NCBI GenBank assembly: GCA_003342815.1
Contig: PTEX01000310.1
Location: 304,070 to 368,069 of the forward strand
Reading direction: 5' to 3'
Source of the DNA: Eudromia elegans
Lineage: Eukaryota; Chordata; Aves; Tinamiformes; Tinamidae
DNA: 64,000 nucleotides
In this document: positions 35,201-48,700 of the stretch, in pieces
Layout: each line of letters starts with the position of its first letter
Numbering within the stretch: position 1 is the stretch's first letter
Made by a program: the position numbers and the translations under genes
Notes under the pieces: model-generated
Database searches by the model: none
Seen by the model: only the letters and a program-made list of their open reading frames with translations
What the model was told of the DNA's origin: nothing

Positions 35201-36803
35201 TTGTTAACCTCAGTAAAAATGGACATATGAACCACACCCCATGCCCTAACACAGAATATTATTCCTCATTTAAAATGAATAAGAGTTCATTGAAATTGTT
35301 CAGAACAGAGGAATCCATTCCACAGTAGCACTGCTGTGGCGTTCTCTGTATCAGTTTCTTCAGAGGGTGGTGGTAGAGAGATGTAATGCCTATAAGGTGT
35401 TACTGGGTGCAGTTCCTAAGTCAGTTATGCTGGTGGCAAATAATATTCCATTCTGTTTGCAAGTGTTGTCCTATGAAGCTCTCCTCACACCCATAGCAGA
35501 GTCCAGCCATGGACAGCCTTTCTTGCAACTTTGGCACTAAGTTTGAGCAGTGTGTACCATTGTGGGGTGTAGTGTGTATGATGGTTTGCTTTCCTCTTTG
35601 TTTATATGTGCACAAACATCAGGCAGTTCTCACTTTTGAAGACTCTATCTAATTTCACTTACAAATGTAAAGCTATTGTAACTTAAATGTGGAATCTGAC
35701 CCAGTATCCAAACATGTGGATGTTAGAATTCTGACCTCAGTTGCAAGCATGGCTGGCACTTGCATATACAGTGTTTCAGAGTTGAATGTGCTCTCAGTAT
35801 GGCCTGGCTACAGATCCCATGAGAAATTAACGAGAATTTCCATAGTATAATAGTGTGGAGTTTTTCCTTCTCCACCCCTTACCCCTCATCTTTGCGGTGA
35901 GCACCTCTAGCTCTGAGTGCAACAGCATGATTTTTGTTTTGACAGCGCATTGTGCATCTAACAATCTCTATGCTCTGTGGAGAAATCCTTTCTAGATCTG
36001 ATGCCAGCTCACATTAGGGTAGCATATGTTGCCTAAAAGATCTTGCTGGTTGGTAGTTTCTCTTGCATGAGCAATGCCTGGGCTTTTCTTAGGTTTTGTT
36101 TTTGTAGCCTCTCTACTAGGAAGAAAGATAATGTTTCCTCTCTAAAAAACACAAAGCTGATAGGTTTCCCCTTGCTTTTCAACAGGAGCAGAGACAGGAA
36201 TGAAGGACAGAATAGTAGTGTGACATTCTCGGGTGGCACTGTTCCTGCAGTTTTTCTTGAGGTAGGAATGTAGATAGTGTTCTGGAAAGCCAGACTTTGA
36301 TTGCTTTGGTTGTGACCAAAAGTGATGATAGTTTGTACAGAATTTTATACCTACATCTAGCAGTAGTATCACCTCATAAATATCAGTTGGAACTAGCTAG
36401 GGGTTTCATTGTGCCCTTCAGGGTTACTTTAATCCTGGCTTCCAAACAGCATTATAATTAACTTCTTGGTTCATAAAAGATGCCTCTATTCTGGAGAAGA
36501 GCAGCTGGGTTTCATCAGTGGTGGCATAAGGACCTTATCTTCAGGCTAAGTTGCATTGCAGGTGTGGGGGCAAATGAGAAGCTTGTGGGTGGCTTCGTAA
36601 ATCAGCAATTGGAAAACACTTTTCTCCATGGTTGCAATATGTCTCAAAGTCTTACCAGCTAACCACTGTCTTTATGGTTGATGTCATGGATGTAGTTGAT
36701 TAGGTTTTTTTATGTATTTGTAACTTGTATTAGCAATAATAGTTTTGCAATCCTTTTGAAAACACTTTGTAAATATGGTGGAGCTGCAGGTTCTTTTCAA
36801 TTC

Positions 36804-36809
36804 AATAAA
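36804..36809 (+). terminator. BPGM poly(A) signal, distal candidate
   Basis: AATAAA in CAATAAAG, followed by GTGTGTCTTCC-type sequence about 30 bases later, which fits a GU-rich downstream element. Another AATAAA lies at 37113-37118. Confidence 0.35.
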
Positions 36810-37118
36810 GTCACCTAAAATAGAATTTCATTTGGCTTCAGTGTGTCTTCCTTCTACTGCCTTCCACTTTCCAGGACTGGTAAATAAAACTGTCCTTCAG
36901 GGTCCCAGAGCTACTAACAAACTGTCTTCCTTCAGATGTCATGTAGTCAGTTGGAGGATAAAAATAGTGTTACAGCAAACATGCTGTCCCACTCACACCT
37001 AGGAAGAAGCTGGTCTGGAAGGAAACATGTACCTGTTTGAAACTCCAAGGGGATGTGGTCAAGAACAACATGTTAAATGTGTTCTTTGTTTAGTTCCAGA
37101 ACACTAGAACTAAATAAA

Positions 37119-40100
37119 TGCTCAAGGTGTTCGGTGTTGTTTCCACCTACCAAATAAGAGATGTTATAATATGATGGTCTGTCCAAAAACACAGCTTACG
37201 GCTGCCTATTCATTCCACAACATGCTCTGGTGTGGAGCAGAATTCTAACTCTAGTGATAACTATATTGTCCCCAGCCTCCTGCGGATTCTCCTCTTGATC
37301 TTTACAGAGGTGGTCTTGGATAGTAGGAGGAAGAGAAGCAGAATATAGACTTGAGCAAGGTAGGACATTCATGTGAACAAGGGAAGAAGGAACATATGTG
37401 GTTAGAACAAAAACACCCTGTGTGGAAACTTGACTTTTTTTTGGCAAGGCAGCTGTTTGATGACCATTTGCACATTGGTACTGCACTTTTTGGTGCTGAC
37501 AGAGTTGTTGTTTTAAGGCGCTGTTCTGACCACAAGTCACCTCGTACTTTGCTGTGTCTTAGCTAAATTCTTAGTTGTGTAAGTGCCTCTGGTTCTTTCT
37601 GAGTCATGTCCACTATTTCCTGTGTCAGGAAAAGATCATATAAATGGTGGCTTGGCTGAGTCCTGCTTACTCTTTGTGCAGGAAAGGCTAGACTGCAAAG
37701 GGAGGGGGATGAGATCAGCTCTGAGGCTGCACAGCCTGAGGAGTCAAGGACTGATGGGTCATTAATGACACTTGGCAAGTGCCTCTCTTGTCTTTTGTGC
37801 AAGCCACAACTTCTTCCCTGCCTAAATTCCCCTAAGCAGCAAAGCAAGCTCGTATGAGGATAACATTCCTGGTCAGCAAAGCACTGAGCTATGGTAGGGA
37901 CAGATTGTGGAGACTCCAATCTACTACCAAAAGATTTGGAGAGAAGGAAACCTCGTATTTGAAACCTGTGCGAACAGGCATTGCTGCCTTTTCCTTTGGT
38001 TACGGTGACCAAAGGTTCTGGTGTTGGCAAATAATGAGGAAGAACTTGACTTACAGCGCCAGGAAGAGGAGAGGACTTCATTCTGCTATGTAGAAGCCAA
38101 CTGCAACAGGAATACTTGCGTCTCTCCTAGCTCGTAGCTTGTTAGTAACCTCCTAAGCCTTTTTGGGTGATTGCAGCACCTTTTAGCAGAGGTGTTGCCA
38201 ATGCCCTATAGTAAAACAGGAGAAGTGGAAGGAAAGCATCACATTCTGCTCTTAAATTATGGTGGCAAAATGGAGGAAGGCAGTGAGTATCAGGCTTTAG
38301 ACATTATTGTGCTATTAAAGTTGAGCTCAGCATGATAAAGCAGATCCAGAGCCACTTCTGAATGCTGGATTTTTTGGGAAAGGGAGCTGGAAAAAACAGT
38401 CAAAGATGGTGGCACAGGTGTTGCTGCCACAGTGTCAGGCTCCACATAGCACCAGTGTTCCTAGTGGGACTCATGGACTGGTCACTAGCTTTAGAAGTGC
38501 TGTGTCTACCAGTAATGTTTCCTTAACATGGTTGTGTTTTAACTCGACCTCCTCCAACTGTTCTTTTTCAGTACTGCATGTATAAACTTGGGCCATTTGT
38601 CTATGTAATGCCTGGCACTTGCTTAAAAGAAAAACTATTATGTAGCTACTGGGCTAGAGAAGCTGTGTAAGCCCCAGTGACAGCAACAACTTAAGTATAT
38701 ACTTTGGGTTGTTTTGGGCTTAGGAAGTCCAGGGAGGCAATTGCCAGTTGCAGAGCCAGCAGTTTTGCAGCCACCTTCCCAGTCAGCCATTTTTAGCCAC
38801 TTGGGGCAAGTAGCACATGGTAATCCCATGGAAGACCCTAATACTGCCAGAGCTATAAATGAAAGTCTTGGTTTGTTTGTTTGTTTTTTTCAATTGAAGG
38901 CTAAAAATATTTCCTTTCTCTGCTCTAGTGGCTTACCTAGCAGAAGCAGCAGTACTGGGAGGGAAGGGTGTACGTTTGCTATCAATCCCATGGTTCAAAT
39001 TGGGGGTGCCTTGCTGGGGCATTCCGTTGTAAATTGTATTTGCCTGGCAGATGCTGGCAAGACTCTCCAAGCTCCTGTAGTGAGTTTGTGCCATGCTAGA
39101 GATAAAGCTGAGCTACTGCATAGTCCAGCTCCATGTCTTGCAGCTGCTCCTGAAAGCCACGGAGTATGGGTCCCAGGGCCTGTCCAGAAGAAAGCAACTA
39201 ACAACTAAAGTAGGAGTGTGAGGATATCCTTGTACTCTCCAAGCATCCTTAAGGTCAAAGCAGATGCTCTTCACAAAGATTGTGATCAGAGACTTGCAGA
39301 AATGCAAGCAGACAACAGGTGGAGCAAGTGCATTGTGGAAAAGATGTATGGAAAATCAGGAAGACTTCTACGCTGTGATGTGTGTGTGGGAAGAGCAGAG
39401 CGTATTCAGCCGCTCCCCAAAGGCAGCACATTTTGGTTCTGTTTGCCAGCATGACCCTGTAATTTAAAAAGTGGTGCATAAATCTAATGTGAGATAAGTT
39501 GCAATCATCATTTAGGCTAGCCTGTCTTCTGTGTGGCATCAGTGGCTTCACTAGACTAGGTAAATTCAACAGGAGCGAGACCAGCAGATACTCAGTATGC
39601 CAAAAAGCTTCCCTCAGTCCCAGCCCATCGCAGTCAGTGACAGGATGTTAATAACTTTGTATATGCCAGGAGAGGCAGGGGGAAAAAGCACCTGTTGCAT
39701 GAGAGGTCAGTGATGAGCAGATGCCAAATACCGGAAAGAAATTAGGTTTCTGGGATCCAGCTTCAGACATTCTTACACTAATTTTACAAAGGACTGTGAA
39801 CTCTCTTGCCTTCCTCATGGGAAATTAAGAGAGAATTGAAAGAACGCAAAACTGATTTGAAAAGCAAGCCTCTGCCAGCTTTTAAGCTAGGCATTCCAGA
39901 CACCTTAATATCGATCTTGAAATGTAGCTGTGTAGAGGTAGTTGTTAGCAAAAGACTCCAGCTAAGCTGCTACTACTCTTACATTGCAACCCCCAAAGAT
40001 CATTGCCTGCCATCACACACTTTGGTGTAAAAATGCTCATTAGTGTGATGCAAAACTCATGAGATTTTTGAGGAGTTTGCAGTAAACTCCATCCATGCCT

Positions 40101-43100
40101 GTGAGGGAATATCTTTTAGGTATATGCACATACAGATTACAGATTTAATGAAATACTGTCCTAATTGATACTTTTTTTGTTAGAAAATAACAAAGCAGAA
40201 TAAACTTTCACAGGTGTCACCTCCTAGATGAAAGCTTTCAGAAATCATAATGATATGAAAAGTATTTTCTTTCAGTACCAGAAACTTTATATTCTGTGCT
40301 TCATCTTGTACGTCACTAGCTCAAGTGATTTCCCCAACCAGGAGCCAGGAATGGAGCTATAAATCCTTCTTGCAAGTAGCTGATTTTTAAGAAGATCCGA
40401 GAAGTGTGTTTCCATCTCAGTATTGGGCACAATGGAGGTACCTATAGAGAATAATCATTAATAATATAAAGTTGTGTATTATTCTTTGCTATAGCTATAT
40501 GCCTAGTCTTATTTGCAAGTAAATTGTGTTTCTCTCATGAAGTCCCTGCTGCATTTCATAATTGTAATTCCCCTCATTGCCTGACTGGACTTGCTCTGGT
40601 CCTAATTACAGGTTGGTTGATGCAGTAAGTAAATACATTTTAATATTATGTAACATACATCGATGATATCAGAGACATTCAGAGAGGTATGCAAATAATG
40701 GTCGTAAATATGCATGATTATTTTTGTATGTACATATAAATAAACAGATAGGTTATTGTTTAGTATTAGGTTAGAGTCCCTCATGCTCTGAATGTCCTTA
40801 TTTACATCACAATATTACGTAGGTTTCTTGCTAGTGTTAGTCTGAACTACCTATTCTAAAGCTATGCATGTAAAGTAGAAGTTAAATCACACATCCGTGA
40901 TTTTGATCTCTAAGTTTGGTTCATTTTGCCAAAGTTTGGAACTGACTTATACAATAATAATGCATTTTGGTGGCAGTTTGTATTTTTAGCGGAAAAAGAA
41001 ATTGCAGCCATGAACTAGGGAGATGAAAACTTTCCAGTCTCACATGATTGTACCACTTGCATTAGAAGTTGAAAGATGCTCTAAGGGACCAACGGACTTT
41101 GTTGATAGGATAGAGAAGTTCCTGCATGTGATTTACTTTGACAGTTTGGCTCTTCTTTCAATGGCAGAATGAAAAAAAAATATCGGGACAGAAATCTCCC
41201 ACCAGCTCCACGACTAAACATGCCGCCCTGCTTTATGGCAGAGTTCATAATGATGCTGGTAGAATTCAAGCTTTGTGTATTATATTTAATATAAAAATGT
41301 CCGGTATTAACAGGCCTTCTTAGAGGTGCGTGGCCCGGCAATATGAACAGAGTTCTCTCTGGCAGGAGCATAGGTGCCTCGCTTTTGCCTTGCTTGTGAA
41401 AGTGCTTCCCCCCACTTCTGCAAAGCAGAGCCTTGCAGCTGTGCGGAGTCAGCAGGGTCTGGCCTGAGCAGACCGAGTGTGCAAAGCAGTGGCAGTTACA
41501 TTGCTAATGTGTTTTAGGGTGGATTCCCAGAGCTGGGTGCCCTCTTTGAAATGCCTTTGACCTCAGACTGGGCAATTACTAAAGCTGCTCGTGAAAGAAT
41601 GATTTCTGATGGTGGAAAAAGAAAACATATTGGGTCCATATCATTCCACAGAAAACATAAATACTGTTATTACTGTTATGACTGAAATGGAAACACATGA
41701 CCCTCAATAGCAATGATGTCTTTCCAATAAGGTGGCTAACTAGTACAGTTACAGAAATCTTTACTTTTTTCTCTCCAAGTTTTTAATTTAATGACAATAT
41801 ATCTTGCAGCATCTCTTATGGACATATGGCTTTCATTGCTGTAACATATGCCAACAAGAAATTGATGCCTGCAATTATTATTTTCTCTTTTTCCCATTTA
41901 ACATAAAAAAAATTAATCTGAATCTTCTGAAATATGGTTACTTCAGTTTGACTTCAAAAACAATCAAAATCTAAGTCCAGATTCCAAACTGTCTCTAAAC
42001 AGAAAATGCCACCGATTCTTTTAACAAATAGATTGGGCTCTTTTGAAATGCCCATCTCGTGTCATGTCTCAGGAAGATTTAGAGAAAAAAAGAAAGAAGA
42101 ACTCATTATCCTGTAAAGTCGTCTAATGTGTATCCTTAGTGCCTCCTGCTACGACTCATCTTCTGCTATTGATGGGTTCTAATCTAAAATTTCTATGCAC
42201 TGGGATTAAGTCTATAACGGGCAAGTGCACCTCATTGTGCCAATATGCAGGAGGCCAAACTGGGTAGCAATGAAAATGTTTATGTGGATTCTTTTCCTTG
42301 TTAACACTGTGGCAAAAGGTAATTGTCACCAATTTGATAATGTGTGTATTGTATCTTCCTGCATTCACCAGCTACTTTGCACTCCCCTTCTGCCTTCCTA
42401 GAACTTGAACTCAAGGAGCTGGCGTTTGGGTGCTGACAGCACATCTCACAGAGCACTGCTCAGATTCCTGATCAACATCCACCTGAAATACTGGAAAATC
42501 TTTGTTTGGAACAGGATGTGTCAAATTAAAAAACAAGCACCAGCAGACAACAAATATCTCCATAACAAGCTTCTATCTATGCAGTAAGGATTTTTTTTTC
42601 TCCACACGTTTTTGAAGAAGCTGGAACTTAATAATTCCCTTGGCCGGAGTGTTGCCCAACACCTTTGCGAGCAGATGGTTCTGCTGCACCCTTTGATGTG
42701 GCCCTGCCGTAAGCATCTGTGTCCAGGCATACATCTCAGTGTAGTTCCATGTCCCTATGAGGGTGAGACTTCTCCAGCAGCTCCCTCCCAGTGCTTCTCC
42801 GCACCGCCTTTCTTGGCCTTGTGCTACACTACTTGGAGTTGGTTTATGAGAGGCACTCAGGTGGGAGGAGACGTGGTGGAGTGTGCGCAAACCGCGATAT
42901 ATCCAAAAAAAGATGAGAAATGCTGTGCTAGGGTATGAATTTCCATCTGAATCACTGCTTTACAGTTTATGGCTCTGACCATGTTCCTGTAGTTTTTTGT
43001 ACGGAAAGAGCCACCCACGTGAAACAAACACTAAGCCATCTATTCTCTTCTTTTTCTAGGCCCATGATGTTCTTTCTTTTGCTCTGTTCCACAAGAGGCT

Positions 43101-45616
43101 GTTCATGCACAGCAGTTTTTCATTGCTGACAGTGACCGTATTTGCAGTGGAACTAGCTGGATACAGTGGGAAGGTGCTACGACCTGATGGGCTGTTGCAG
43201 TGTGCTTCTCCCGTGCCTGGGCTCGGCAGTGCTGCCTGACAAATGATTTTTCACTGCTGCAGCCTGCCAAAGACTTCAGTCTGTGCCTCCGCCACTGCTG
43301 GTGAGATTTGTGGTTGCTCAGCACCTCGTGCATCAGGTCTTTTGTTAATGATGCCCCTGAAAATTTGTTACAGACACCACTTGATGTTAATTCTTTCAGG
43401 ATCCAAGGATGGTGTGCCAGGAATGAGGAAGAACGGGCTGAGATAATGAAGGGAAAAACCAATTACAGAAATATTAGTGTCACTGTATTAGATATGCCTG
43501 TGCTCCCTAAGGGCTGTCAACACACTCTACAATCTGTTTTCCAGTTTTATGCAGCTTTGCATTAGGCTTTCTTGGAGACAAGGAAAAAGGAAAAAGAGGT
43601 TTTACAAATCCCAATTGCTTGGTCTGGATTCAAAAGGTGCTTACTAGCTTTGCATACAGTGTCCCTATTTTAATGTGTTGCACACCGTGCTTTCCCCTGA
43701 GCTCAGCATTTATGAAAAAGCAGGTCACTTGAAGAGCTGCCTGCCTGGCTGCAGAGACCATGAATACGTGATCTTCCGCAGCTCTCTGAGGCGGTGTGGG
43801 AGGGCAAGGAGGAGCAGGAAGGGCCTTTCTCGTGCAGGTCTGGTTGCTAAACAAACATCTTGCCCTTGTGGGTTTAATGTTTCCACTGACGACTACAGAA
43901 TTCCAGGGTTAAAACAGCAGTGGATACTTGCAGTAAGCCCCACTGATAGTGGAAGGAGAAGACTGGGCTTTCCACAGATTTTTCTTTTTTTCTTTTTTCT
44001 TTTTTTTTTTTTTTAACTCGAGTTCAGAAATAAAGACCATCACTTTAAATGCAACTGTCATGTCTTGTCAGCACTTTTCTTTCTAGATATCTGGGAGCGC
44101 AGCTAAAGAGACAGCCTCTGATGAACCAGCAGGAGGAGAGCTAGACTTCGCAAAGCATGAGTAATTGTAAATTTTAACCTGTACCTCACCTAATGGAGCT
44201 TGAGTAACACAATGAGTTTCCTGTGACAAAGTGAGAGCTCTGGCCCATCTTTTGTTTTGGCATTTTTGTGCATTTAGTTTTCCCATTTGCTTAAAATACA
44301 CATTATTTTGTTCCTAAAAAAGAATTGCTCCCTGCACCCTCCTCATGCCCAAGCAGCCCCAGCACTGAGATTACAGCAGGAACCTTTGCTAGCTTCCTGA
44401 GAGTGGGATTACCATGGGATCATGGCACCACCTACATAGTCAGCAGATGGACCATTACTATGACCCAGTATAGGCAAACAGCGAATTTGTTTGGACACCC
44501 ATAAATGTGTAGATAACACTACAGAAGTGTAGTGTATAGGGCAGGACAGGAGGTGGAGAGAGCCCATGTCTGTGTTTCCTGCCTTCTCTGTTATCAAAAT
44601 CACAATCTCTCCATTGCAGCAGATTGGGCCCCATGCCTGGCAATGAAGACCTCCATGGAGAGATCCCTCCCTTTGCCTGCAGCACCCTGGCGTGGAGCAC
44701 TGTTTGTTTGTTTATTTGTGTAACCATAATCTGTGGGCAGCAATCCTTTCCAGGAGCACTACTTCTGAGCCAGGATTTGCACATGGCAACGCAAGCTGCA
44801 TATGGACTCTGTGAGTCAGAGACACCAACGTCTTGGCCAGCAGCCGCAATGAAGAAATCTATGTGTATTTACTGCATTTATGTCCCCTCCTGTTCTCCCC
44901 ACAGGAATGCAACATGCATTTAAAACAAATCTATACAGAACAAAGCTCAGAAGTGTCTGCTGGCATTTTACATTGCATTTAGTAGAATCACGCCTTAGAT
45001 GCTTGATCATACAACTATACGGATATTCCAAAACTGCCTGCAGGAGGCCAGTTTGACCACTTCTAGTTCTGCAATAGTCTTGAAGATCATGCTGAAAAAT
45101 TTCAGGGTGCTTTTGGGAATAGCCAGAGTTTTTCAAGTTAGATTTAAATGACCATAACAGAAAGTTACAGCTGTATGGTTTCCTGTCTCTTGTGATACAG
45201 CATCTCAGAGAAAATGTAACACTGGTTCTTTCACCAATGAAAGCTAAAAGGGCAGACTTCATCTCACCTCCTTGTACATGTCTGCAGTATTAATCTCTCC
45301 ACTCAAGCAAAGTTCTCCCTTGGCATCTTTTATTGACAATGGAGAGGTAACGAGCCTTTTCAGATATATTTCATCTGTTCCAATTTAGAAATGTTAATTT
45401 AGGTGAGATTAATAGTGTCTTCCCCTGTTTTGTTTCTCTCCAGTGACAAAGAGAGCTCCAGTATGATCAGATTTGATTTACCATCTGTTTTACAGAAGTC
45501 TGCATCTGCCCAGAGGCATCCACACCCCTTTCTGATTAGAAATGGTTTCTGAATTGACTGAGTTGACTTTGAAAAGTTATATCCATTATGCAGATAAAAC
45601 CATGATGGGCATGTTT
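37119..45616. other. Gene-poor region downstream of BPGM, first part
   Basis: No coding exon, RNA gene or large repeat was recognised. Short T-rich tracts occur at 38869-38890 (GTTT repeats) and 43984-44014. Open frames are short and without known motifs. Confidence 0.5.
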
Positions 45617-45707
45617 CACAGAATCACACAAGGGAAGGGACCTCCAGAGATCATCTAGTCCAACCCCCCTGTTCAAGCAGGGACACCTGGAGCACACTGC
45701 ACAGGTA
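45617..45707 (-). mobile_element. CR1 LINE 3' tail fragment
   Basis: About 90 bases match the end of CR1 on the minus strand: the plus strand reads CACAGAATCACA, then GGGACCTCCAGAGATCATCT, AGTCCAACCCCC and GGGACACCTGGAGCACA. It is a severely 5'-truncated copy. Confidence 0.8.
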
Positions 45708-48700
45708 TTTATGCTGTATTTCTTTTCAGTTGCCTCAAAGCTGGATTAGCTCTCCATGAAGACAATGAGCCAGCAAGCTTGGTCTTACACTCAGCTTGAT
45801 CTTCTCTCCCAACCCACCTGGGGCCATGGGACCAGCTCCAGCACGCTTGGCAGATTCATACACTGCCTGCTAGTGGCCCAAGGAGATGTCCTCAAGCTGT
45901 CTGTGAGGCCACGATGTGGTTAGAAGGTGAGTGAGATGCCAAGTGGGCTGTGCACCCTGGGGCTCTGCGCTTCCTCCTCAGCTGTGGTGTGGACAAACCC
46001 ACTGTGTCAGAACACATCTTGGGACATGATCCTCCTCCTGCTTTCAGGCTGTGATTCCCTGAGTCAGAGGAATGGCATTAAGACAAATCCATTATGACTG
46101 AGAAGAAAAACAGATCTGTATTTTTTTTTTTAAAGGCTGAATGCTTGACAAAACTTTGATTGTCATCTGCTATATCCTACAGCAGGTCCTGCTGGGAAGA
46201 TGGGTCAAACTTGGAGGAGCTGCGCTCTTTTGTCTCATTACCAGAGTGTTAAATGTTTTATGAAATTCTTGCGTTGAAAGCTGCAATCCGAATGATTGGA
46301 AAAAGGGTTCAAGCATGCATACTTATCTTCCAGAAAGTGCCGACACGAGTTTCTCTGATTAAAAGTAGCAACCACAAGGGAAATACTTGGGACAATTTCA
46401 AATTCAAAATAAAAATGTAACAGGAAATTAAAATAAAAAGGAAAGACCTATGACCAATACCCATGAAGAACCATTTGACCGGGGTCTAGGTTTCAGCTGC
46501 ATAACAAATCTAGGCAAACCACCAAGAAATACCTATTTGTTATGCTTTTTTGGTTACATTTCTCCAACTCAAACCACTTTAAGTAAATAAAACTGACACA
46601 GGAAATTAGTGCTTTAAGGCTTTCCTTGATATAATTGTAACTGTAAAACATACTTTACAGTATTAATGTCAGCACTCAATCATTGCTTTTATTCTGCAGT
46701 CAGTATAACTGGACATAGCTGATAAGGGCCCCATTCTGATTCCATTGAACTGCTCCCTTTACTGAACCTATCAGTGGCTCTTTGAGTTTGGTTTATACAT
46801 ATAGGTAAGAGAGATTTTGACTGATGACAGCTCAAACTTTCTTTGCAGTGATTTCTTGGTTCTCTCTTGAGTGATTATGTTTCTGGGAGACAGTGAATAC
46901 TGATGTGATATGAATGAGCAACCACACAGAGGATTGTCCTGTTCCAGTCAATGACATGACATACAAGTAACCTCTTACAGGTTGAAGGTGACTGTTCACC
47001 AGCACCGGGCTGGCAATACTCTTACTGTGGTTTTAGTCTCACAGAACCTGTACGGACAATTCTGGGTGCAGAAGAACTCTAGGGAGCACGACATTTAAAA
47101 AAGCTGTCATCTAGACTGACATAAAAATACAGTGGGAGAGAAAACAGTACTTAACTTATAAATCTGAGTTGAATAAATAATTGACTTTCATCTCAGAATA
47201 ATACTTCCTGGCTTTAAATGTTTGAAGATTTTTTTTTTGTAATGAAAACCAAACCTATAGTGCATGAGCAAATACATATATGTGTATGTACACACACAGA
47301 AACACCGTCCTATATAACTGTGTAGTATTAGTTGTAATGGAAGACAGTATGTCCTGAATACACTATTGTTATTCCATGATAATTACCTCACTGCTTTGTT
47401 GTATTTGCTTATAGTGGTCTGTTGTGCTTTTAAGTGAAACAGACTAACATTTTTTTCCTAAAACAAAACTTTTAAACACTTTCATCTCCCTGCTCAACCT
47501 CTAGAGATGAGCTGGATCTCTTAAAACTCAAACGTTTCTTTCTTCCCTCTAGGCTAAAAACAAACATGAAAATGTTAAAGGAGGTAACAGATATTTATCT
47601 ATCTATATATACATAACATGCATACACACACACAAAACACTATGCGTTTAACACATTAGAAACATTCCACTTGGCAGAGCAGATTTTTCAAGAGGTGGTG
47701 CCGTACTAGCCATGACAGTAAAACCAGTTGCTTCCCCTTCTGCAATATCATCCGACATTTTGGGGATCAAGATGGACTTCTGCCACTGTGAGAAAGTGCA
47801 GGCAGAAGGAACCTGAGCATCAGAACTTGCACCTTTCACCCTTGAGCCCTAAGAGCTGCTTTATTGGCCTTTCGAGGAGGCTACAAGTCCCATTTGTTTC
47901 TGCAGCTTGGAGGGAAAGAAAAGTCCTTTAAAAGTGTTACACTCTTTTTATTATTTCTTTTTCCTGCTGGTTGTGGAGCTGTTGCTCAGAGGGGCTGCGA
48001 TATTTCTAGGAGTGCTGGGTTCTTGTATGTGCAGAGGGACATGCTGAGGAGAGTCTGCAGCAAGACAGGAGGATTCTTTTCCTGTATTTTTGCAGTATAT
48101 TTAGATGAATAAGAATAGAAAATGAATGATTCTGTGGGTATGAAGTGAGATACTTCTGTCCGCCACAAAGCAGAAGACAGCAGCATTCGCTATGGAGTGA
48201 ACCAAATCCTGTTAGGTTGACTTTTTCACTGAGTTTCACTTTTATCCATAATCTATGATTTTTTCCAATTTCTGATTATTTTGTAAAAATTTGCCTTCTG
48301 AGTTCTCCTCCAGTGAGTTTTTTGGCACGGCCTTGGTTGCTGCTTCATTCAAAGTTAGACATTAAGAACAAAAGAAATTAGGACCAACCTGTGAATCCTC
48401 CATCTTTAGCCTCTCCTCCCCCTAGGTGTCACTTTTGACAGACTTGAAGGACTTGCAGAAACTTAAGTGGGTTCAAAATTTATCAGATGAACAGACAAGG
48501 CAAATGATTGACTCCTGTTTTCCACATAAAACAAACAACAAAAAAACCCCAAACCAAAAAAAACAGGTGCAGGTGATAAAACAGCTCTTCAGACCTTCCT
48601 AAAAAGCACTTCCCAAAGACTGTTAGATACTGAATGTATTACCGCCTTCCCTCGCAGGACCCAAAGGGAAGTAAGAAGTTTACCTGTGCTGCTGCAATCA

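Noticed and set aside
37563..38081. 172-codon minus-strand frame downstream of BPGM
   Set aside because: No recognisable domain, start context or splice sites; length is within chance for this interval.
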